DNA of 64,000 nt from Sporosarcina sp. NCCP-2222 (GTDB taxonomy: Bacteria > Bacillota > Bacilli > Bacillales_A > Planococcaceae): positions 7,302 to 71,301 of the forward strand of contig NZ_BQYK01000008.1 of the NCBI RefSeq assembly GCF_023168145.1, read 5' to 3'. The number at the start of each line of letters is the position of its first letter. Position 1 is the first letter of the stretch. Below, piece after piece: positions 41,590-48,708 of this stretch. The position numbers and the translations under genes were made by a program. The notes beneath the pieces are model-generated. The model did not search any database and was not told the origin of the DNA. It saw only the letters and a list, made by a program, of their open reading frames with translations.

Positions 41590-42951
41590 TCAGTTCCCTT
41601 TACCGTATTGAGCGCGCTTTGCTTCGCCAATCGATTTTCCGTAATCTGACATTTGCTTTCCATATTCTTTGTTCTGCTGCTGCTTTTCTTGCGCTAAATC
41701 CTTTTTAGTATTGATCAATTCTTGTGCTTTTGCTTCATCGCCATTGCGTTTTGCTTCTCCAATGGATTGTCCGATTTCAGACATTTGCTTGCCGTATTCT
41801 TTGTTTTGCTGTTGCTTTTCTTGGATTATATCTTTTTTGGCATCAATCAATTCCTGCGCTTTGCCATAATCGCCATTACTTTTCGCTTCCCCGATGGATT
41901 GACCAAGATCGGACATCTGTTTGCCGGAGTCTTTGCTTGTCCCATCCACTTTACCATTTGTTTCGTTTTTTGATTTCTCCAACTCTGAAATTTGCTTGCC
42001 AAATTCTTTGTTTTGATCCTTTTTATCTTGAACGACCGCTTTCTTTTCAAGGATCAATTGTTGTACTTTATCGTAGTCGCCAGCACGCTTTGCTTCACCA
42101 ATTGCTTTACCGATATCTCCCATTTTGACGCCAAGCTCTTTTGCCACTTCTTTTTTCTTCTCGATCAATTGCTGCTTTTGCACTTTTAATTCCTGTTTGT
42201 CAGGGATGGCAATTGGGTCCACTTTAAGTAATGCTTCTTCTTTTGCCAAACGAAGACTTTCCGTTGCATCTGCCGTTTCTGCTTCCACTTTATCCGCAAC
42301 CACTTCTGGATTGACAGATACGGTGCCGCTATCGGCAATACGCTTAAAGAAAGCAACGGCATGGGCACGGGTTAATTGATCAGTAGCACCGAACTTCTCT
42401 ACAGCCGTCTTACCATTCGGATTGCTTCCATTGGTAATGCCTTTATCAAATAAGTAGGTAACCGCGTCCTCCAAGTCACTGGAGTTATTTTGCAAGTAGG
42501 CAAAAACTTGAGCAATTAATCCACGGTTTACAGGATGCTTTCTGAAATTGACATCATCGTATCCAAGCAGTGGGATTTTGTAGTGAGCTAAACCTTCGTA
42601 TTTTTGGTTCGCCCATTTTGAATCCGCTGTGCTGGCTTCAACCTCTTTCCCCAGCTCTTCATAAAAACGGGTGAGCATTGTCGTGAATTGCTCTTCTGTC
42701 AGCACATCATTCGGTTTGAACGTCCCGTCTGGAAACCCTTTGATCAAACCTGTGGAAGCAGCCCATTCAATGGAATCGGTCGCCCAGTATCCTTTTGCAA
42801 CATCCTTGAAAGCTGTTTGTTTTTGCGTAATAGCTGCAGCCTCTTTTTCAGCAGCCTGTACAGGTGAATAGGCACTGATCGCAGTCAGCGAGATTGCACA
42901 GACAGCTACTGTCTTCAATGCTTTTGACCATGTCGATTTGTTTGTATCCAT
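41590..42951 (-). CDS. S-layer-homology coiled-coil surface protein
   Basis: This 453-residue secreted protein is anchored to the cell wall. Residues 1-33 form a signal peptide ending P-V-Q-A. An SLH domain follows at about 45-100 (F-K-D-V-A-K-G-Y-W-A, G-L-I-K-G-F-P-D-G-T-F-K-P), then a weaker one and a third ending near residue 235; SLH domains bind pyruvylated wall polymers. From about 270 to the end come four copies of a roughly 44-residue helical repeat (G-K-Q-M-S-x-x-G-x-S-I-G-E-A-K, then E-K-Q-Q-Q-N-K-E), giving a long coiled coil. The ATG at 42951 has AAAAGGAGGAG; the open frame extends upstream but without support. The role is unknown, possibly structural. Confidence 0.87.
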   Translation of the reverse strand: MDTNKSTWSKALKTVAVCAISLTAISAYSPVQAAEKEAAAITQKQTAFKDVAKGYWATDSIEWAASTGLIKGFPDGTFKPNDVLTEEQFTTMLTRFYEELGKEVEASTADSKWANQKYEGLAHYKIPLLGYDDVNFRKHPVNRGLIAQVFAYLQNNSSDLEDAVTYLFDKGITNGSNPNGKTAVEKFGATDQLTRAHAVAFFKRIADSGTVSVNPEVVADKVEAETADATESLRLAKEEALLKVDPIAIPDKQELKVQKQQLIEKKKEVAKELGVKMGDIGKAIGEAKRAGDYDKVQQLILEKKAVVQDKKDQNKEFGKQISELEKSKNETNGKVDGTSKDSGKQMSDLGQSIGEAKSNGDYGKAQELIDAKKDIIQEKQQQNKEYGKQMSEIGQSIGEAKRNGDEAKAQELINTKKDLAQEKQQQNKEYGKQMSDYGKSIGEAKRAQYGKGN

Positions 42952-43035
42952 ACTTTTCTCCTCCTTTTGAATCAGAGAGTCTGGATGATAGTAAGCAGGA
43001 TGTATAATGACTAAAGACCCTCTCATTATTTCTAT

Positions 43036-43063
43036 AATATACCTATCTATCCATACATGACAA
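43036..43063 (-). promoter_or_regulatory. Promoter of the SLH protein gene
   Basis: TTGTCA, 16 bases and TATATT (or 18 bases to TATTAT) occur on the minus strand about 85 bases before the start codon. Confidence 0.5.
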
Positions 43064-43216
43064 TGACCAAATCGCAAATTTCGACATTTTTCTCGTTCTT
43101 GGCAAAAAAAACAACCAATAACAGTCTCGGCTAATGGCGAAAAAACCGCTAACATAACGCAGATACCGATCATTCTAGCGAATGAATTTACCATAAAAAA
43201 AGAGTAAGTAAAAACG

Positions 43217-43770
43217 CACAGTTTTTCGACTGTGCGTCCAGGCTGTAGACAAAAGGGATGGAAATCAATGATTTTCATGCCTTTTGCTTTAACACATGTA
43301 TTTTAACTGTTAGTCGACTGAAATAACGTTGATTTCCGTTCCTGGCGGACGCTTTCCGGGGGCTTGCCCTCAGCCTCCTCGTCGCTTCGCTCCTGCGGGG
43401 TCTTCACGCTGCGCTGATTCCCCAGGAGTCGCCGCCCTGCACTCCAATCAACTGGAGATCCTTTAGACAGGTATATCATTACAGCCTTCATAGTCGGCGC
43501 GTTCTCCATGTCCAACTGGACAACTGTTTCAAATTTATAAAACCAAAAGCCAAGTTCGGAAGTACCCACTTTCAGGATCTGTTGTGGACTCTTTGATTTC
43601 CTTAAAGCAAAGCGTTTGGAGCATAAGTTCCCGCTGAAAGCGTCCATTCGTAGCGCAAATCAACTTTCCTACTAGTTCTTTCATTGTAAACGAAAGAAGA
43701 CTGTACTCAACCTCCGAAGTTCCTGGAGGTTGTCTACAGTCTGAACTCACAGTTTTTCGACTGTGCGTCC
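43217..43770. mobile_element. Insertion-like segment flanked by 23-bp direct repeats
   Basis: A 23-bp sequence beginning CACAGTTTTTCGACTGTG and ending CGTCC occurs identically at 43217-43239 and 43748-43770. Just inside are short inverted repeats, CTGTAGACAA (43243) and TTGTCTACAG (43730). Between them lies a GC-rich repeat copy (43328-43452) and a second, inverted repeat end (43636-43664, GAAAGCGTCC to AAATCAAC). Minus-strand frames of 71 and 114 codons have compositional features of such repeats and no protein motifs. No transposase remains, so it looks like a non-autonomous or decayed element. Confidence 0.55.
43328..43452. repeat. GC-rich Bacillales-type palindromic repeat
   Basis: The 125-bp unit starts GTTGATTTCCG and ends AATCAAC (inverted 7-bp ends), with GC-rich inner text such as GGCGGACGCTTTCCGGGGGC and CTCAGCCTCCTCGTCGC. 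Similar short repeats are scattered through many Bacillaceae genomes, often near transposase genes. This statement is from memory; a genome search would settle copy number. Confidence 0.6.
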
Positions 43771-43842
43771 TTTCACTTGCTCAATTTCTTCATCTCCAAT
43801 CGCTCCATCTGTTGTTCATGCAAACGTATTCTTCTTACCCCT

Positions 43843-44013
43843 TCACAAATATCCTTGCGGGGAATTTCGGTCGCCTTCCATTGTGTATTTAGAACTTACT
43901 TCTGGTTTTGCATCTATGTTTTCCCGATGAATGTTACTATTTCTTTTACGTCTCCAATCAAACAGCAGACCAAAAATGATGAGCGCAAGAATAGGCATCA
44001 GGAATATCAACAT
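43843..44013 (-). CDS. Small membrane protein, 56 residues
   Basis: This short gene starts at an ATG 11 bases after AGGAGG and encodes a peptide with one N-terminal helix (L-I-F-L-M-P-I-L-A-L-I-I-F-G-L-L-F) followed by a basic stretch (D-W-R-R-K-R-N) and a hydrophilic tail. I do not recognise it. After its stop codon, a different frame continues with protein-like sequence (R-I-R-L-H-E-Q-Q-M-E-R-L-E-M-K-K-L) up to the repeat segment, so a frameshift or second small gene is possible. Confidence 0.5.
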   Translation of the reverse strand: MLIFLMPILALIIFGLLFDWRRKRNSNIHRENIDAKPEVSSKYTMEGDRNSPQGYL

Positions 44014-44140
44014 TCTATAATACACCTCCTGCTTTATTTTTCCTTATAGTTATTAGTATGTTCTTAATGGATCCAATTTCATTTCCACTCAATTAGTAAT
44101 TCTAGCTCGTGTGTAGCTATTACCGGTTTCCCCTGTCACT

Positions 44141-44974
44141 TCATTCCTTAGCTAAATACATCTCCTCCGGTTTTTCAGAGAAATCGGAGATGATTCCGTC
44201 GACCCCATATTTTTGTGCCTTCCAAATTAAGCGGCGGTCCTTTTTCGACCAGACGAGCACTTTTCCACCATGCTCATGCACGAGATCGACCATCCGTTTG
44301 TTCGTAAAGGATACATTGAAATTAATATAGTTGGCAAAAGCAGTATATTCTTCAATTCTCTGCTGCGACATGAATGAATCGGTAGGACGAATAAGTATTG
44401 CGATTTCTACATCAGGAAGAAGGCTATGTATTTTTTTCAATGAGTCCACATCAAAGGATTGAATAATAATTCCGCTTAAATCGTCATACCGCTCAAGTAC
44501 ATGTGCTACTTTTTCTTCAATTCCCGGATAGGTCTCCGGGTTCTTAATTTCAATAACCAGTCCAACTTCACTGTAAAACTCATCGACTAGTTCTTGCAAT
44601 GTCATAATTGGCTCTCCAACAAAGTCTTCTCCAAATAACTTCCCCGCATTTAGTGTTCTCAGCTCAGCCAATGTCTTATCACGTACATACCCCTTGCCGT
44701 CCGTTGTGCGGTCGACTTTGTCGTCATGCATGACAATCAATTCATCATCCTTTGAAAGGTGAACATCACACTCCAAATAATCGGCCTGCAGATCCACCCC
44801 TTTTTGAAAGGCAGCTCTCGTGTTTTCAGGCGCATATGCAGAAGCACCTCTGTGCGCCACGCTAATCATCTCTTTTGGCGCAATCCTAATTTTCGTCTGG
44901 TTATTATATCCGACAAGGACGAATAGACAAGCAATGGCTAGTACCGCAACATACAGGGCTCTCTCTTTTCCCAT
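44141..44974 (-). CDS. Glycerophosphodiester phosphodiesterase
   Basis: This 277-residue enzyme cleaves glycerophosphodiesters to glycerol-3-phosphate and an alcohol. An N-terminal hydrophobic segment (L-Y-V-A-V-L-A-I-A-C-L-F-V-L-V) anchors or exports it. The GDPD barrel shows the catalytic H-R-G-A-S, P-E-N-T, E-C-D-V-H-L-S-K-D, the second His in V-M-H-D-D-K-V-D-R-T-T, and V-I-E-I-K. The ATG at 44974 is 9 bases after GAGG; another in-frame ATG lies at 44989. It has a TG-extended -10 (TATACT at 45024-45029) upstream and is a single gene. Confidence 0.88.
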   Translation of the reverse strand: MGKERALYVAVLAIACLFVLVGYNNQTKIRIAPKEMISVAHRGASAYAPENTRAAFQKGVDLQADYLECDVHLSKDDELIVMHDDKVDRTTDGKGYVRDKTLAELRTLNAGKLFGEDFVGEPIMTLQELVDEFYSEVGLVIEIKNPETYPGIEEKVAHVLERYDDLSGIIIQSFDVDSLKKIHSLLPDVEIAILIRPTDSFMSQQRIEEYTAFANYINFNVSFTNKRMVDLVHEHGGKVLVWSKKDRRLIWKAQKYGVDGIISDFSEKPEEMYLAKE

Positions 44975-45129
44975 TCCCCTCAACCTCATTTTCTTTTCGA
45001 AATATCCGAATTATCTTTTTATTAGTATATCATAATTCCTTAGTATTGGATACCCCTTAGATGAAAAGAACTATAAAAAGAACAAGTGAAATAGATTTTC
45101 ACCTGTCCCTTTCTAGTTTATGAAGCTGA

Positions 45130-46026
45130 TCACTTATCAAATGCCAATGTTTTTGAATTTGTTTCGGCCAGCAGGTTTCCTGACTGGCTTTGCAATACTT
45201 TTTTTAATCCTAACTGCAAGGTCCCAAACGTTTGGACATCCGAAAAATCGAGACCTAACTGGATGGCGGTCTGTACGATTTCCGGCCGCATTCCTGAAAT
45301 GGTCGATTGGATACCGAGCAATCTCAACACTTGCGTAATCTGGTGTATCTGCTGGGCCACGAGCGTGTCAATTGTTGTCACGCCAGACAAATCGATGAAC
45401 AGATGGGCCACTCCTGTTTCTGCGCATCGCTCAGGCACAATATCAAATAAAGCTTGTGCACGCGTCGCATCAATTTCTCCAATCAATGGAAGAACTCCGA
45501 TTGTTGGAGTGATCGGGATGACAGGAGCACTCAGTTCTACGATCAATAATTCCTGTGCAGACAGACGGCTATTGACAAGGCGATAATAAATTTCAGCAAA
45601 ACGAGTGATTAATTCATCAAAAGCCTCATTGATTAAGGAGCACCATTTGAGTGCGTGCCGAGGCTTCACTTCATCTATATGTAAATCAATGAATTGCTCA
45701 ACAAATCGCCAATAGATAAACTTTACTTTCCTCAATGCATCCATTACTTCGTAAATGGGGGTATTTGTGCTAGCACGGCTTTCCGCAACTTCTCTCGCCC
45801 ATTCTTCCTTTTTCTGTTCGAATTGCTCCGAGTTAGCCAGCAGCTTACATGCCACCGTCAAATTAGTTAAGTGGTTTTGTTTCCGCAATAACGTTTCGGC
45901 TGCTTCTCCTGCCTGTGCGGAATAAATTGAGCCTGCTTGTGTTTCTCTTAATGCCAGCCATTGATCCGAAATGGCATTGCTTTGGTCCACTAAATAGTCG
46001 TGCAACTTTTTATCCAATTTGTCCAT
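45130..46026 (-). CDS. RsbR-type stressosome protein (STAS domain)
   Basis: This 298-residue protein has the RsbR layout: an N-terminal all-helical, globin-like sensor (about 1-150) and a C-terminal STAS domain (about 165-280). The STAS part contains G-E-I-D-A-T-R-A-Q and D-L-S-G-V-T-T-I-D-T, with Thr residues at the positions phosphorylated by RsbT in RsbRA. It also has the conserved I-S-G-M-R-P-E-I-V-Q-T. It likely forms part of a stressosome that controls sigma-B. RsbS and RsbT are not in the window, so this is an orphan paralogue. GAGGGTG precedes the ATG. Confidence 0.82.
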   Translation of the reverse strand: MDKLDKKLHDYLVDQSNAISDQWLALRETQAGSIYSAQAGEAAETLLRKQNHLTNLTVACKLLANSEQFEQKKEEWAREVAESRASTNTPIYEVMDALRKVKFIYWRFVEQFIDLHIDEVKPRHALKWCSLINEAFDELITRFAEIYYRLVNSRLSAQELLIVELSAPVIPITPTIGVLPLIGEIDATRAQALFDIVPERCAETGVAHLFIDLSGVTTIDTLVAQQIHQITQVLRLLGIQSTISGMRPEIVQTAIQLGLDFSDVQTFGTLQLGLKKVLQSQSGNLLAETNSKTLAFDK

Positions 46027-46121
46027 CCGTACGACACCCTCTATTTCAATGTAGTTTGTGCTTGGAATTACTTTTCAGTATACCACTTACCTTTAGTATG
46101 GGCATGCTTCACCTCTCGCCG

Positions 46122-46146
46122 GTTTACTTTTCGCTTCCATGGGGAA
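46122..46146 (+). promoter_or_regulatory. Sigma-B-like promoter of the 41-residue gene
   Basis: GTTTAC, 13 bases and GGGGAA resemble the sigma-B consensus (9 of 12 positions) and end 34 bases before the small gene. The position beside an RsbR gene makes stress control attractive but unproven. Confidence 0.45.
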
Positions 46147-46180
46147 AAGTAATAAAAATAGTACCAAAGGAGCGGTTACA

Positions 46181-46306
46181 ATGAAAATCGGAAAACTAAT
46201 AAAGACCGCCATCAAATGGGCACCCGTTGTTTACCCGGTCGTCAGGAAAATCATGAAAGAGAAAAAACAGGCGGATCGCCAAAGAAAAGGCTATGCGCCT
46301 AGATAA
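46181..46306 (+). CDS. Small basic protein, 41 residues
   Basis: An AAAGGAGCGG site precedes an ATG opening a 41-codon gene for a very basic peptide ([18 protein letters not shown], then [18 protein letters not shown]). It could form an amphipathic membrane helix followed by a charged tail. A terminator begins 2 bases after the stop. I do not recognise the family. It resembles short stress-induced peptides only in size and charge. Confidence 0.65.
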   Translation: MKIGKLIKTAIKWAPVVYPVVRKIMKEKKQADRQRKGYAPR

Positions 46307-46307
46307 A

Positions 46308-46345
46308 AAATGCGGCTGATGAGAACTTTTTTCATCAGCCGCTTC
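46308..46345. terminator. Bidirectional terminator between the small gene and the 3D gene
   Basis: GCGGCTGATGA and TCATCAGCCGC form an 11-bp stem with an 8-9-base loop; A-rich and T-rich runs flank both sides. Confidence 0.9.
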
Positions 46346-46349
46346 TTAT

Positions 46350-47135
46350 TTAATTCAACACTTTAACTTTCACCTTTTTGACTCCCCACTCCATCGCATT
46401 TTCATAAGATGGAATAAAAACATCAATTTTATGGCCTTTGATTGCTCCTCCTGTATCCCCGGCAATTGCTTCTCCATACCCTTCTACCCAAACTTTTGTC
46501 CCCAGTGGAATAATACTTGGATCCACCGCGATAACTTTTTGGTCAGGATTGGATCGCAAGTCGATACCGTAGGCGGTCGTTCCGGAACAGCCCGTGCAAT
46601 ACGCTGTATATGCCGTTGCGGTCACAATCAATTCCGTTCCTCCACCTGCTGGCTCACTTCCCGCTGAAGTGACGGCTGCCGATTTTGGTTTGGCTGCCTC
46701 TCCACTATTCGATGGAGAAAATGAAGCGGCTACCGACTTAGGTTTGTTCGTTACAGTTTTCTCAGATGTATCGGTAGTAATATCGCCGCTATCAATAACC
46801 AGTTCCTCTCCCGGATGGATCACTTCGCTTGTCAAATTGTTCGTACTGATCAATACATCTAATGGTATATTGTGATTCAAAGCAATGCGAAATAAATTGT
46901 CTCCTTGGACGACCGTGTAGGTTACCGGGCCTGTGTCTACCACATAAGACGGGAAAAACAATGCAAAGTCAGGCAGTAGACCGTCATAAATTGGTATTGG
47001 AAAGCTACTAGTACTTGAATCTTCCGCACCTAACGGCACAAAATCAACCTGTACCTCTGATGCTTCTACCGTGGCAGCTGCTGAAATAATTGCCACGCAT
47101 GCAATCGCATTCATAATTAACCTTTTCAGATTCAT
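46350..47135 (-). CDS. LysM and 3D domain cell-wall protein, YocH-like
   Basis: This 261-residue secreted protein acts on peptidoglycan. A signal peptide (about 1-25, ending V-E-A) is followed by one LysM domain (Y-T-V-V-Q-G-D-N-L-F-R-I-A, about residues 73-115), a Ser/Thr/Ala-rich linker, and a C-terminal 3D domain (about 165-258) with T-A-Y-T-A-Y and the three conserved Asp residues (V-D-P-S-I-I-P-L-G, A-G-D-T-G-G, H-K-I-D-V-F). Such proteins (YocH, Rpf-like) are muralytic. AAAAAGGAGG precedes the ATG. A long leader with several stems lies upstream, suggesting RNA-level control. Confidence 0.88.
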   Translation of the reverse strand: MNLKRLIMNAIACVAIISAAATVEASEVQVDFVPLGAEDSSTSSFPIPIYDGLLPDFALFFPSYVVDTGPVTYTVVQGDNLFRIALNHNIPLDVLISTNNLTSEVIHPGEELVIDSGDITTDTSEKTVTNKPKSVAASFSPSNSGEAAKPKSAAVTSAGSEPAGGGTELIVTATAYTAYCTGCSGTTAYGIDLRSNPDQKVIAVDPSIIPLGTKVWVEGYGEAIAGDTGGAIKGHKIDVFIPSYENAMEWGVKKVKVKVLN

Positions 47136-47161
47136 AAAAATCCTCCTTTTTTACACTCCCT

Positions 47162-47279
47162 GATTCATCTCTCAATGAATCGAACTCCCCTAGGGCAACG
47201 TTTACTGGTTACCACCATATCGAGTCGGGATGAGCAGCCGTATAACAAACCGGCTTTTGTTTCCACCTAGTATTGCCCT
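47162..47279 (-). ncRNA. Candidate structured leader of the 3D-protein gene
   Basis: The minus-strand leader is closed by AGGGCAA (47273-47279) pairing with TTGCCCT (47192-47198). Inside are hairpins AGCCG/CGGCT (47236-47255) and TGGT/ACCA near 47205. After it comes GATTCAT/ATGAATC (47162-47181), just before the ribosome site. I compared it by eye with the c-di-AMP (ydaO) and c-di-GMP (GEMM) riboswitches and found no convincing conserved core. Confidence 0.4.
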
Positions 47280-47299
47280 TGAAATTTGTAAAATAAACA

Positions 47300-47750
47300 T
47301 ATAGTCGTAAAATATTGAAATCATACTCTAATTGTTTATCGTATTACGTACTATGGAAAATTCAAGGAAACTATAAGGAAGAATTCATTTTCGACTCTTT
47401 TATCGAATGCATAGTTAGGTATTTCCAGAGGTCGCCCTTTTTTATACATGCAAAAAGCACTTCAGCCTAGGTAGCTGAAATGCTTAGTAGTTTCATACAA
47501 AAATTTATCATGCCAGTGCTGCATACATTGAGTGGAGAATCGGCCTTGCTTTCTTTGATTCTTGTTCTGTTTATATATCGCCAGAAGCTTGAGAATGATC
47601 CTTTGCAAAGTCTTTCCTTCTATAGAACTCCCTTTCGGTTATCATTGCAGCTAATATGTTTATTCACAAAAAAATAAAGGTATCCTATCTATAAGCAAGG
47701 ACCGTTTCCAAATGGGTAATTATTAACAACTGACAATTTTTGAAACGGTA
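47300..47750. other. Intergenic region without a supported gene
   Basis: The stretch is AT-rich. A 65-codon plus frame (47480-47677) has no ribosome site and starts inside a hairpin; a 24-codon minus frame near 47640 is equally weak. The only clear structure is the hairpin at 47452-47485. Confidence 0.5.
47452..47485 (-). terminator. Orphan terminator-like hairpin
   Basis: AAGCATTTCAGC and GCTGAAGTGCTT form a 12-bp stem (one G-T pair) with a 7-base loop, followed on the minus strand by TTTGCATG. No gene precedes it on that strand, so it may end an unannotated short transcript or be a remnant. Confidence 0.55.
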
Positions 47751-47778
47751 TTGACTAGGTAAAAATATCCTTTATAAT
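47751..47778 (+). promoter_or_regulatory. Sigma-A promoter of the polyamine operon
   Basis: TTGACT, 16 bases and a perfect TATAAT form the strongest promoter match upstream of speD. Transcription should start near 47785, directly at the first base of the leader stem. Confidence 0.8.
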
Positions 47779-47785
47779 TAAATAA

Positions 47786-47842
47786 ATTTCATAATTTATC
47801 GTTCGGGACCCTCTGGAACACGAGGGTCCTCAATTATGAAAT
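47786..47842 (+). promoter_or_regulatory. Compact folded 5' leader of the polyamine operon
   Basis: An outer perfect 11-bp stem (ATTTCATAATT with AATTATGAAAT) encloses an inner perfect 8-bp stem (GGACCCTC with GAGGGTCC). The internal loop is asymmetric (9 bases TATCGTTCG, 2 bases TC) and the apical loop is TGGAACAC. GTTC in the internal loop can pair with GAAC in the apical loop, a possible pseudoknot. No T run follows, so it is not a terminator. It may be a ligand-sensing element or a 5' stabilising stem. Confidence 0.6.
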
Positions 47843-47871
47843 GTAGCAGTGATCTATAATAGAGAGGCGTG

Positions 47872-48693
47872 ATGTTAGGGTTGGAAAATAAGCTGACGTT
47901 ATACGGCTTTAACAACCTCACCAAAACACTTAGCTTTAACATCTATGATGTGAGCTATGCAAAAAGTGAGCGAGAGCAGAAAGATTATATCGCCTATATT
48001 GATGAACAGTATAATTCTGAACGGCTGACCAATATTTTGCGCAATGTCACAGACATTATCGGCGCCCATGTGTTGAATATCAGTAAACAGGATTATGATC
48101 CACAAGGAGCCAGCGTAACGATCCTCATTTCAGAGGAGTCCATGCCGGTCGGGTTAATTGATAAATCATGCAATCAAGGACACGCCGATATTATTGCCAC
48201 ACGTGATTCGGTCGTTGGCCATCTTGATAAAAGCCACTTGACGGTGCATACGTATCCGGAATATCATCCGGATAATTCAATCGCGACATTCCGTGTCGAC
48301 ATTGAAGTGTCCACCTGTGGCGAGATATCTCCGCTGACAGCACTTGACTACTTAATCGGCAGTTTTGATTCAGATATCATCACTACTGATTACAGAGTTC
48401 GCGGGTTTACGCGGAATGAACATGGCAAGAAATTTTTCATCGATCACAAAATGACCTCGATACAAGATTATATTGATAAAGAAACGTTGCAAAAATATGA
48501 TGCGATTGATGTGAATGTGTATCAATCCAACATTTTTCATACAAAGCTGCTAATTAAGGAAATTGAACTGCAAAATTACTTGTTCAATCGGGACGTATAT
48601 GAAATTCCTCCAAAGGAACGTCTACAGATTACGAACAATCTGCGCAGGGAAATGATTGAAATCTTCAGTGGAACCAATATATATGATGAGTGA
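47872..48693 (+). CDS. speD: S-adenosylmethionine decarboxylase proenzyme SpeD
   Basis: SpeD makes decarboxylated AdoMet, the aminopropyl donor for spermidine. The proenzyme (273 residues) cleaves itself at Lys120-Ser121 in [13 protein letters not shown], turning Ser121 into the pyruvoyl cofactor. The sequence is of the long E. coli type ([42 protein letters not shown]), not the short B. subtilis type. The ATG at 47872 has GAGAGGCG close upstream. It is the first gene of a six-gene operon; the next starts 15 bases on. Confidence 0.95.
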   Translation: MLGLENKLTLYGFNNLTKTLSFNIYDVSYAKSEREQKDYIAYIDEQYNSERLTNILRNVTDIIGAHVLNISKQDYDPQGASVTILISEESMPVGLIDKSCNQGHADIIATRDSVVGHLDKSHLTVHTYPEYHPDNSIATFRVDIEVSTCGEISPLTALDYLIGSFDSDIITTDYRVRGFTRNEHGKKFFIDHKMTSIQDYIDKETLQKYDAIDVNVYQSNIFHTKLLIKEIELQNYLFNRDVYEIPPKERLQITNNLRREMIEIFSGTNIYDE

Positions 48694-48708
48694 AGGGGTG
48701 GGACAAAA

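Noticed and set aside
41590..43278. 562-residue form of the SLH protein
   Set aside because: The extra 109 residues precede the real ribosome site and signal peptide and cross the promoter.
43303..43750. Minus-strand frames of 114 and 71 codons
   Set aside because: They translate the GC-rich intergenic repeat and its inverted end; the residues have repeat-like low-complexity composition and no domain.
47192..47279. c-di-AMP (ydaO) or c-di-GMP (GEMM) riboswitch upstream of the 3D gene
   Set aside because: Some short stretches look similar, but the conserved core segments of both classes are missing by eye; kept only as an unassigned structured leader.
47480..47677. 65-codon plus-strand frame with hydrophobic residues
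   Set aside because: The start lies inside a hairpin stem, there is no ribosome site, and the content does not resemble a known protein.
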